In this document: positions 51,282-57,975 of the stretch, in pieces
Layout: each line of letters opens with the position of its first letter
Numbering within the stretch: position 1 is the stretch's first letter
NCBI RefSeq assembly: GCF_001482365.1
Contig: NZ_CP013254.1
Location: forward strand, 1,550,001-1,614,000
DNA length: 64,000 nucleotides
Direction of reading: 5' to 3'
Source of the DNA: Kocuria flava
GTDB lineage: Bacteria > Actinomycetota > Actinomycetes > Actinomycetales > Micrococcaceae
The notes under the pieces: generated by a model
What the model saw: only the letters and a program-made list of their open reading frames with translations
Told to the model about the DNA's origin: nothing
Databases searched by the model: none
Translations under genes and position numbers: made by a program

Positions 51282-52228
51282 CGGCCCCGGGCGGAGGGCT
51301 CGGCCGGGACCCGCACGTCCGACAGCACCGACCGCACCAGCTCCTCGGCCGAGCTCGCCCCGGCCCGGCGGTCCAGGATCAGGCGGTGGGCGAGCACGGG
51401 CACGGCGACCGTGCGGACGTCGTCGGGCAGCACCCAGTCGCGTCCGCTCAGGGCGGCCTCCGCGCGGGCGGCCGCCTGCAGCTGCAGCAGCGCCCGGGGG
51501 CTCGCGCCGAGCCGCAGCTGCGGGTGCGAGCGGGTGGCCGCGCCCAGCGCCACGATGTACTCCCGCACCGCGTCCGAGACGTGGATCCCGCGCACGTGCT
51601 CGACCAGCCGCGCCGCGTCCGCCACGGAGACGACCGGCCCGAGCCCCGCCAGCGGCGAGCCGCCGCCGTGGTCGGCGAGCATCGTCGCCTCCGCGGCCGC
51701 GTCCGGGTAGCCCATCGAGATCCGCGCCGTGAACCGGTCCCGCTGTGCCTCGGGCAGCGGGAACGTCCCGTCCATCTCGACCGGGTTCTGGGTGGCCACC
51801 ACCATGAACGGCGCGGCCAGCCGGTACGTGGTGCCGTCCGCGGTGACCTGGCCCTCCGCCATGCACTCCAGCAGCGCCGACTGGGTCTTCGCCGAGGCCC
51901 GGTTGATCTCGTCGCCGATCACCACGTTCGCGAACACCGGCCCCGGCTTGAACTCGAACTCCCGCCGCGCCTGGTCGTAGACCGACACCCCCGTGATGTC
52001 CGTGGGCAGCAGGTCCGGGGTGAACTGGATGCGCGCCACCGTCCCGCCGATCGCGCTCGCCAGCGTGCGGGCGAGCATGGTCTTGCCCACACCCGGGACG
52101 TCCTCCACGAGCAGGTGCCCGCCCGCCAGCAGGACCGTCAGCGCGGTCCGCGCCGCCTCCGGCTTGCCGTCGATGACCGCGTTGACGCGGTCCAGGATCG
52201 CCTGCGTGTGCTGGGGAAAGGACTCCAT
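51278..52228 (-). CDS. MoxR-family AAA+ ATPase
   Basis: The 316-residue ATPase shows HLLVEDVPGVGKTMLARTLA (Walker A), VVIGDEINRASAKTQSALLECMAEGQVT (Walker B and sensor), FMVVATQNPVEMDGTFPLPEAQRDRF (sensor 1 and arginine finger region) and the C-terminal lid SPRALLQLQAAARAEAAL. Such ATPases remodel or mature partner proteins, often VWA/DUF58 proteins encoded beside them, as here. ATG 52228 has GAGGAGA just upstream. It leads a three-gene operon with four-base overlaps and is divergent from tatD. Confidence 0.94.
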   Translation of the reverse strand: MESFPQHTQAILDRVNAVIDGKPEAARTALTVLLAGGHLLVEDVPGVGKTMLARTLASAIGGTVARIQFTPDLLPTDITGVSVYDQARREFEFKPGPVFANVVIGDEINRASAKTQSALLECMAEGQVTADGTTYRLAAPFMVVATQNPVEMDGTFPLPEAQRDRFTARISMGYPDAAAEATMLADHGGGSPLAGLGPVVSVADAARLVEHVRGIHVSDAVREYIVALGAATRSHPQLRLGASPRALLQLQAAARAEAALSGRDWVLPDDVRTVAVPVLAHRLILDRRAGASSAEELVRSVLSDVRVPAEPSARGR

Positions 52229-52263
52229 GGTCTCCTCGGTCTCCGCTCGGGGCTGCTGCCCCC

Positions 52264-52269
52264 AGTATG
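52264..52269 (-). promoter_or_regulatory. -10 box CATACT for the moxR operon
   Basis: On the minus strand CATACT lies 36 bases before ATG 52228. Its expected -35 region overlaps the -10 region of tatD. Confidence 0.45.
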
Positions 52270-52290
52270 TGCGGTCCCGCCGCGGCCTCG

Positions 52291-52296
52291 TAGATT
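52291..52296 (+). promoter_or_regulatory. -10 box TAGATT for tatD
   Basis: TAGATT lies 60 bases before GTG 52356, which has CCGAGG as a weak ribosome site. Confidence 0.5.
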
Positions 52297-52355
52297 GGTC
52301 CCGGCACGGCGCGCCCGCCCGTGCCGCCGCCCCGCCGACCCCGAGGTGCCCGCCC

Positions 52356-53366
52356 GTGACCGACCCGAACGCCCCCCGTCTCACCGCCACCCTGTGGGCC
52401 GACCCCGCCCGGCGCCCGGCCCAGGAGCCCGGCGCCGTCCCGCCGGCCTACGACCCGGCCCGCTACGCCGTGCCCGAGGACGTGCCCGACGGCGAGGGCA
52501 CCCGCCGCCGCTCCCGCTCCGACGAGGGCCGCCGCCGCAACCTCCGGTACCCGCCGGCCCCCGAGCCGCTGCCGCACCCGGTCGCCGACAACCACACCCA
52601 CATGGACCTCCAGGACGGGGAAGTGGCCGTCTCCGTGCGCGACGCCGTGGACGCCGCCGCCCTCGCCGGCGTCGCCGGGGTCGTGCAGGTCGGCTGCGAC
52701 GTGCCCTCCTCCCGCTTCGCCGTCGCCGCCGCCGAGGCCGATCCGCGCGTGCTCGCCGCCGTCGCCCTGCACCCCAACGAGGCACCCGGGCTCGCCGCGG
52801 CCGGACGGCTCGACGAGGCCCTCGCCGAGATCCGCCGCCTCGGCGACCACGAGCGGGTCCGCGCCTTCGGCGAGACCGGCCTCGACTACTTCCGCACCGA
52901 GGGGGAGGGCCGCGAGCACCAGAAGCGCTCCTTCCGCGAGCACATCCGCTTCGCCCGGGAGACCGGCAAGGCGCTGCAGATCCACGACCGTGACGCCCAC
53001 GCCGACGTCGTCGCGGTGCTGCTCGAGGAGGGCGCTCCCGAGCGCACCGTCTTCCACTGCTTCTCCGGCGACGCCGAGCTCGCCCGCACCTGCAACGAGC
53101 ACGGCTGGTACATGTCCTTCTCCGGGACCGTGACCTTCAAGAACAGCACCGGGCTGCGGGCGGCCCTGCACGAGGCCCGTCCGGAGCTCGTGCTCGTGGA
53201 GACCGACGCCCCCTTCCTCACCCCCCACCCGTACCGGGGCCGGCCCAACGCCAGCTACGTGACGAACTGGACGGTGCGCGGCATGGCCCAGGAGCTCGAG
53301 CAGGACCTCGAGCAGCTGTGCCGGCAGCTGTGGACCAACACGCGGGACGTCTACGGCGACTTCTGA
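52356..53366 (+). CDS. tatD: TatD-family metal-dependent DNase
   Basis: The 336-residue hydrolase begins with a disordered basic stretch of about 75 residues, then the TatD barrel: VADNHTHMDL (first metal ligands), VQVGCDVPSSRF, ALHPNEAP, FGETGLDYFRTEGE, IHDRDAHADVVAVL, VFHCFSGD and LVETDAPFLTPHPYRGRPN. TatD enzymes are 3'-5' exonucleases on single-stranded DNA. GTG 52356 is the first start after the promoter. In most actinobacteria metG lies upstream and rpf plus rsmA downstream; neither metG nor rpf is found here. Confidence 0.94.
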   Translation: MTDPNAPRLTATLWADPARRPAQEPGAVPPAYDPARYAVPEDVPDGEGTRRRSRSDEGRRRNLRYPPAPEPLPHPVADNHTHMDLQDGEVAVSVRDAVDAAALAGVAGVVQVGCDVPSSRFAVAAAEADPRVLAAVALHPNEAPGLAAAGRLDEALAEIRRLGDHERVRAFGETGLDYFRTEGEGREHQKRSFREHIRFARETGKALQIHDRDAHADVVAVLLEEGAPERTVFHCFSGDAELARTCNEHGWYMSFSGTVTFKNSTGLRAALHEARPELVLVETDAPFLTPHPYRGRPNASYVTNWTVRGMAQELEQDLEQLCRQLWTNTRDVYGDF

Positions 53367-53389
53367 GCGCCGACGCCCCACCGCCCCGC

Positions 53390-53410
53390 TGGGGACTCAC
53401 CGAGTCCCCA
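53390..53410. terminator. Hairpin TGGGGACTC/GAGTCCCCA after tatD
   Basis: A nine-base stem with a three-base loop follows the tatD stop by 23 bases and can also serve the convergent DUF559 gene. Its sequence is related to the GAGTCCCC repeats nearby. Confidence 0.55.
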
Positions 53411-53427
53411 CCCGACCCACGGCCGGC

Positions 53428-53449
53428 CCGCCGAGTCCCCTCGGTCGCG
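53428..53449 (+). repeat. 22-bp direct repeat, left copy
   Basis: CCGCCGAGTCCCCTCGGTCG plus CG is identical to 54768-54789. The two copies flank the DUF559 gene at a distance of 1,340 bases; the right copy forms one arm of the 64-bp palindrome. Confidence 0.85.
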
Positions 53450-53481
53450 TCGTTCGCGGACGGACGGGCGGCGGGGCAGGG

Positions 53482-54423
53482 TCAGGGGCGGTGGCCGCCT
53501 GCCTGCAGGGCTTTCTTGATGCGGGCGACCGTGGTCTCCGGAGTGCTCACCACGTCCTTCCACCCGATCCGGATCACCGTCCAGCCGAGCTCCTGGATCT
53601 CGACCTCCCGTCGTCGTTCGTCGCGCAGGACGGAGGCCACGACCGCGGGGTCGGCGTGGGCGTACTTGAGCCGGCCGTCGAACTCGAGGACCACACGGTG
53701 CTCCGGCCACGCGAGGTCAGCGCGGTAGCGCCCGGACCGGCCGTCGAGGACCCACTGGAGTCGCGGCTCGGGCAGGCCCCACTCGGCCAGCATCAGGCGC
53801 GTCAGCGTCTCGCCCACGGACTCCGCCCGGACGTCCATGGCGCACAGGACCCGGTGGGCCCGGCGCACCCCGCGCCGGCCCCTCCACTCCGGCAGGCGCC
53901 GCTCCAGGCGGGCTCGGGTCACCCGGACCGCGGCCGCCTGGTCGGCGAGGACCACGGCATCGGTGAAGGGCAGCAGCCGAGCGCAGTCCAGCAGCGTGCG
54001 CTCGGCGGAGGTCACCCGGATGCCGCGCACCTCGACCACGTCCGCCGGCGGCAGGGGCTCCTGGTGGCGGACGACGTCCGGGGCGCCGTTGTGCGTGCCG
54101 CGCCCCGGGGCCGAGACGGTGTGGACGCGGGTGGGGACCCGGTACAGGCGCAGGCCGTGCACCAGGGCGGCCGAGGCGTGGCAGAGCACCGGGTCCGCCG
54201 TCGACGACCGGGCGTAGGCCAGATGGCCCAGCAGCATCCGGTCCTCCTGCCGCAGGGCCCGGTACGGCTCGCCTCGGACGTACCAGCCGGCGCGGAGGCG
54301 GACCAGCCGGCCCTCCTGGACCTGTCGGTGGACGGCGCGGTCGCCGAGCCCGGCGTCCTGGAGGTCCGCGGTGCGGAGCAGCGGCGGCAGGTCGGCGCCC
54401 GGACCGGGATCGAGTGCAGTCAT
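53482..54423 (-). CDS. AbiEi-like N-terminus plus DUF559 (Vsr-like endonuclease fold) protein
   Basis: The 313-residue protein has a winged-helix-like start (DLQDAGLGDRAVHRQVQEGRLVRLRAGWYVRGEPYRAL), a middle typical of AbiEi-type antitoxins (LCHASAALVHGLRLYRVPTRVHTVSAPGR, GIRVTSAERTLLDCARLLP) and a C-terminal DUF559 domain (about 220-310: GRYRADLAWPEHRVVLEFDGRLKYA, LRDERRREVEIQELGWTVIRI). The acidic EFDG and ADLAW residues fit a Vsr/MutH-like nuclease core. Such proteins are frequent accessory genes in actinobacteria with unproven function. No cognate AbiEii toxin is present. It sits where rpf is expected. Confidence 0.85.
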   Translation of the reverse strand: MTALDPGPGADLPPLLRTADLQDAGLGDRAVHRQVQEGRLVRLRAGWYVRGEPYRALRQEDRMLLGHLAYARSSTADPVLCHASAALVHGLRLYRVPTRVHTVSAPGRGTHNGAPDVVRHQEPLPPADVVEVRGIRVTSAERTLLDCARLLPFTDAVVLADQAAAVRVTRARLERRLPEWRGRRGVRRAHRVLCAMDVRAESVGETLTRLMLAEWGLPEPRLQWVLDGRSGRYRADLAWPEHRVVLEFDGRLKYAHADPAVVASVLRDERRREVEIQELGWTVIRIGWKDVVSTPETTVARIKKALQAGGHRP

Positions 54424-54563
54424 GGCTCGGTGGTAGCAGTCGCCCGGCCCAGGCCGTCTCGGCCCGGAGCGGGGTGTGGACGGTGCTCGACGGCCGGCGT
54501 GGGAGCCGCTGTGGTGCAGTGCGGATGGTGCTCGCGGTGCAGCAGGTGCTGCGTGCGCGGCGG

Positions 54564-54641
54564 CTTCCGGGGCGCGACAGGTGCAGCAGTTTCGGGGGCG
54601 CGACGGGTGCAGCAGCTTCCGGAGCGCGACAGGTGCCCGGA
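54564..54641. repeat. Three imperfect 26-bp tandem repeats
   Basis: Units start at 54564, 54590 and 54616, with the shared core CGGGGCGCGACAGGTGCAGC or a one- or two-base variant. They lie in the 688-base non-coding stretch upstream of rsmA. Confidence 0.75.
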
Positions 54642-54773
54642 TTCACTGATGCCGGTGCGGTGGCGGTGCCGGCCCTGGGCGGTCGGCGCGCCGGTGGGGT
54701 GCTCTCGGTGGTGCAGTCGCCGGCCGGACCGCGGACGGAACCCGATCGGAACGTCCGAATGGTGTCGCCGCCG

Positions 54774-54837
54774 AGTCCCCTCGGTCGCGGCATTTCCCCC
54801 GTGGCGCCACGGGGGAAATGCCGCGACCGAGGGGACT
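54774..54837. repeat. Perfect 64-bp palindrome (two 32-base arms, no spacer)
   Basis: Every base of 54774-54805 pairs with 54806-54837. The arm runs AGTCCCCTCGGTCGCGGCAT then TTCCCCCGTGGC. The outer part equals the 22-bp repeat that also lies at 53428. The centre is GTGGCGCCAC. It is far longer than needed for a terminator and lies 274 bases before the rsmA start. Confidence 0.95.
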
Positions 54838-55090
54838 GGGCGGGATTGAGGTGGGTGGAGTGGGGAGTCGGCGGGGCGCGGTGCGGTTCGGATGGGGGCT
54901 CGGCAGGTGGGGTGGGGAATCGGCGGGTGATGTGTTGCGGAGCGGGGAGTGGGCGGGTGATGCGGTGGACGAGGTGGGGAGTCGGCGGAGGAACTGCGGG
55001 CGGTATGGGGTCTCGGTGGCGAGGATGGGGGCTCGACGGTGTCCCTGGCAGCGGCGGTGGGGAGTCGGCGGGGGGGGCGGGAGGGCCGGG
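54838..55090 (+). repeat. G-rich strand-asymmetric tract with degenerate GGGGAGTCGGCGG repeats
   Basis: The motif TGGGGAGTCGGCGG or a one-base variant starts at 54861, 54913, 54975 and 55058, embedded in DNA where G far exceeds C on the plus strand. Several runs of three or more Gs could form quadruplexes. No gene is credible here; open frames encode only Gly/Trp/Arg-rich nonsense. Confidence 0.65.
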
Positions 55091-55099
55091 GCGGGCCGA

Positions 55100-55105
55100 T
55101 ACGAT
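55100..55105 (+). promoter_or_regulatory. -10 box TACGAT of leaderless rsmA
   Basis: TACGAT is followed by six bases and GTG 55112. Confidence 0.6.
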
Positions 55106-55111
55106 GAGCCG

Positions 55112-56011
55112 GTGACAGAATCCACCGACCCCGCCGCCGCCCGCCCGCTGCTGGGGCCCGCCGAGATCCGGGCGCTCGCCGGGCAGCTGGGCATCCGGCC
55201 GACCAAGACGCTGGGGCAGAACTTCGTGATCGACCCCAACACCATCCGGCGGATCGTCGCCGCCGCGCAGCTGGGGCCGGACGAGACGGTGCTGGAGGTC
55301 GGGCCGGGGCTGGGCTCGCTGACGCTGGGGCTGCTGGACGCCGCCGAGCAGGTCGTGGCCGTGGAGATCGACCCGCCGCTGGCGGCGCAGCTGCCGCACA
55401 CGGTCCGGCGGTTCCGCCCGGAGCGCGCGGACCGGCTCACGGTGCTCGAGCACGACGCCCTGCGGGTCCAGCAGCTGCCGGCGGAGCCCACGGCGCTCGT
55501 GGCGAACCTGCCCTACAACGTGGCCGTCCCGGTGCTGCTCCACCTGCTGGGGCGCTTCGGCTCGATCCGCCACGGGCTGGTCATGGTCCAGGAGGAGGTC
55601 GCCGACCGGCTCGCCGCGGCCCCGGGATCGAAGGTCTACGGGGTGCCGTCGGTGAAGGCCGCCTGGTACGCCGAGGTCACCAAGGCCGGCACGATCGGCA
55701 AGAACGTCTTCTGGCCGGCCCCGCAGATCGCCTCGGGGCTGGTGCGCCTGGTCCGCCGCGACGCACCGGTCGCGGACGTCGACCGCGACCTCGTCTTCAC
55801 GGTGGTCGACGCCGCCTTCGCCCAGCGCCGCAAGACCCTGCGCGCGGCGCTCGCGGGCTGGGCCGGCTCGGGGGCCGCGGCTGAGGAGGTCCTGCACACC
55901 GCCGGCATCGACCCGGCCCGCCGGGGCGAGACGCTCGACGTCCACGAGTTCGCCCGGATCGCCGGTGCCGCCGCGGCGGCGGGACTGGGCGCGGAGGTGC
56001 GCGGGGCGTGA
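55112..56011 (+). CDS. rsmA: 16S rRNA (adenine1518/1519-N6)-dimethyltransferase
   Basis: The 299-residue KsgA enzyme dimethylates two adenines in helix 45 of 16S rRNA. The pattern is GIRPTKTLGQNFVIDPNTIRRIV at the start, the SAM motif VLEVGPGLGSLTLGL (about 60-74), catalytic NLPYN (132-136), MVQEEVADRLAAAPGSKVYGVPSV and FWPAPQIASGLVRL. GTG 55112 is fixed by the TACGAT box six bases upstream. It overlaps ispE by four bases (GTGA), the normal actinobacterial pair. Confidence 0.97.
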   Translation: MTESTDPAAARPLLGPAEIRALAGQLGIRPTKTLGQNFVIDPNTIRRIVAAAQLGPDETVLEVGPGLGSLTLGLLDAAEQVVAVEIDPPLAAQLPHTVRRFRPERADRLTVLEHDALRVQQLPAEPTALVANLPYNVAVPVLLHLLGRFGSIRHGLVMVQEEVADRLAAAPGSKVYGVPSVKAAWYAEVTKAGTIGKNVFWPAPQIASGLVRLVRRDAPVADVDRDLVFTVVDAAFAQRRKTLRAALAGWAGSGAAAEEVLHTAGIDPARRGETLDVHEFARIAGAAAAAGLGAEVRGA

Positions 56012-56955
56012 CCACGATGATGCTCGCCGAGCAGGCCCGCGCCCCCGGCAAGGTCAACCTGTTCTTCGCCGCCGGCCCGCCGCGCCCGGACGGCTACCAC
56101 GACGTCGCCAGCCTGTACTGCGCCGTGAGCGCCGCCGAGACCGTGACCGCCACGCTGACCCGCGGCGACGGCATCGCCGTGGACGTCGCCGCGGTGCCCG
56201 GCTCCCTCTTGGACCAGCAGATCGCCGCGGGCACCTTCTCCCTCGACACGGTCCCCACCGGCGCGGCCAACCTGGCGGTGCGGGCGGCGCGGGCGGTCCT
56301 CGAGCGCTTCCCCCGGCTGATCGGCGGGCTGCACCTGCGCATCGACAAGGCCGTGCCCGTGGCCGGGGGCATGGGCGGGGGCTCCGCCGACGCCGCGGCC
56401 GCGCTGCGGGCCGTCAACCGCCTCGCGGCCCGGGTCTCCGGGGAGCCCGCGCTCGACGACGACGTCTTGCGGCACCTCGCCGCCGGTCTCGGCGCGGACG
56501 TGCCGTTCGCGCTGGCGGGCGGGGCGGCGGTCGGCACCGGCACGGGGGCGCAGCTGCGGCCCGCGGCCGTGGGCGCGCCCCTGCACCTGGTGCTCGTCGC
56601 CGACACGGCCGGGCTGTCGACGCCCGCCGTCTACGCCGAGCTCGACCGGCTGCGGGCCGGCGCGGACGTGCCCCCGCCCGCGCTGCCGCCGGAGCTCGAG
56701 CCGGCCCTGGCCCGGGGCGACCTCGGCCGGGCCGCGCCGCTGCTGCGCAACGACCTGGAGCCGGCCGCGCTGTCCCTGGCGCCCCACCTCGCGCGGACGC
56801 TCGCGCTGGGGGAGGAGGCGGGGGCGCTCGCGAGCCTCGTCTCGGGCTCGGGGCCGACGGTCGCCCACGTGCTCGACGGCGCCGCCGCGGCCGCCGCGCT
56901 CGCCGAGCGGCTGCGCGCCCGGGGACGGCCCGCGCTGGCGGTGCAGGCCCCCTGA
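56008..56955 (+). CDS. ispE: 4-diphosphocytidyl-2-C-methyl-D-erythritol kinase
   Basis: The 315-residue GHMP kinase phosphorylates CDP-methylerythritol in the non-mevalonate isoprenoid route, which feeds uppS products. RAPGKVNLFFAAGPPRPDGYHDVASLY, the ATP loop PVAGGMGGGSADAAAALRAVN, GADVPFALAGGAAVGTG and the C-terminal SLVSGSGPTVAHVL are all present. GTG 56008 overlaps the rsmA stop; ATG 56017 is an alternative. Confidence 0.96.
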   Translation: MTTMMLAEQARAPGKVNLFFAAGPPRPDGYHDVASLYCAVSAAETVTATLTRGDGIAVDVAAVPGSLLDQQIAAGTFSLDTVPTGAANLAVRAARAVLERFPRLIGGLHLRIDKAVPVAGGMGGGSADAAAALRAVNRLAARVSGEPALDDDVLRHLAAGLGADVPFALAGGAAVGTGTGAQLRPAAVGAPLHLVLVADTAGLSTPAVYAELDRLRAGADVPPPALPPELEPALARGDLGRAAPLLRNDLEPAALSLAPHLARTLALGEEAGALASLVSGSGPTVAHVLDGAAAAAALAERLRARGRPALAVQAP

Positions 56956-57148
56956 GCCCCGTGCGGCCCCGCGGTGTGCGCAACCTCCCGTGGTCCGCTC
57001 TCCGCGGCCGCTCCCGCGCCGGGTGCCGCACCCGGAGGCGCTGACCGTTCCGGGTGGCAGGCCGTGCCGGAGCGGCCAGGGATGCGGGGACGGGGACGGG
57101 GCGCCGCGGCTTCGCGCGGGGCCGCGGCGGACCGGGCCGCCGCCGGGC

Positions 57149-57682
57149 TCAGACCGCGATGCGCGGCCGCTCGCGCCGCTCCGGGGCCGCACGGTGCGGG
57201 GCGGGACCGTCACGGAAGAGCGCCGGCCGGGCGAGCGCCAGGTCCAGCAGGACCGCCAGCTCCTCGGCGGAGTCCGGCCGGACGACCTCGCCCGCCTGCG
57301 CCATCAAATCGGTGACCGCGGCCTGGTGGTCGTCCCGGTGCTCGCCGAGGGCGGGTCGCCGCGGCACGGCCAGCGGCCGGATCCCCAGACCCCGCGCGTC
57401 GGCGATCGAGGACGGGCCGCCCTGGACGACCACGGCCGAGGCCTGCCGGTACTGCTCGAGCAGCTGCGGGCGCGGGACCCGGCGCACCGAGCGCGCCAGC
57501 GGCGACGGGCGGGAGAAGCCGTGCTGCAGCAGGCAGCTGACCTCGGGACGGCGGACGAGCCAGGCCTCGACCCACTCGACGAGCCGGTCGAAGCCGTGCT
57601 CCTGGGCGCCCAGGGAGACCACGACGTCGTGGGCGGGCAGGACGACCGGGACGGGGGCGGTAGAGCGGGTGGTGGGTTCCAC
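57149..57682 (-). CDS. Alg13/GT28-C-like glycosyltransferase subunit
   Basis: The 177-residue protein matches the C-terminal (UDP-sugar binding) half of GT28 enzymes, like Alg13/EpsF-type subunits: VVVSLGAQEHGFDRLVEWVEAW, ASAVVVQGGPSSIADARGLGIRPLAVPRRPALGEHRDDHQ. The Gly-rich QGGPSS loop and the EHxDxHQ end are the nucleotide-sugar site. An Alg14-like membrane partner is not seen downstream; it could lie elsewhere in the operon or be replaced. GTG 57682 has GAGGAG six bases upstream. It is the last gene of the leftward exopolysaccharide operon. Confidence 0.85.
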   Translation of the reverse strand: MEPTTRSTAPVPVVLPAHDVVVSLGAQEHGFDRLVEWVEAWLVRRPEVSCLLQHGFSRPSPLARSVRRVPRPQLLEQYRQASAVVVQGGPSSIADARGLGIRPLAVPRRPALGEHRDDHQAAVTDLMAQAGEVVRPDSAEELAVLLDLALARPALFRDGPAPHRAAPERRERPRIAV

Positions 57683-57781
57683 GGCGGACTCCTCACAGCA
57701 GGTGGCGGACGACGGGACGGACGGACGACGACGGGGCGGCCGGGCCGGGAGGCGCCGGCCGGTGTGGACGGGGACTCGCCC

Positions 57782-57875
57782 CGGTGCCGCGACCGCCCCG
57801 GGCGGACGACGGCGAGGCCGACGGGAGCCGGTGCCGCGGCCGCCCCGGCCGGACGACGGCGGGGCCGACGGGAGC
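57782..57875. repeat. Two 47-bp tandem repeats in the Wzz-GT28 gap
   Basis: Copies start at 57782 and 57829 and differ at only a few positions; both end in GGCCGACGGGAGC. The whole 293-base gap 57683-57975 holds no gene. The period equals that at 41795-41900. Confidence 0.75.
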
Positions 57876-57975
57876 CGGGCGGGCGCCGGACGGCGGCGGC
57901 TGCGCCGGACCGGGGATGCGCCCGTGCCGGGGAGCGGGCTCCTGGGGAGCCGCTCCCCGGCAGGGGCGGGTGTGC

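Noticed and set aside
53482..54423. Complete AbiE toxin-antitoxin system
   Set aside because: Only an AbiEi-like N-terminal region fused to DUF559 is present. No AbiEii nucleotidyltransferase toxin lies on either side.
54414..55115. 233-codon plus-strand frame upstream of rsmA
   Set aside because: The translation consists of Gly/Trp/Arg-rich repeats that follow the DNA repeats and it spans the perfect palindrome. It has no ribosome site and no conserved pattern.
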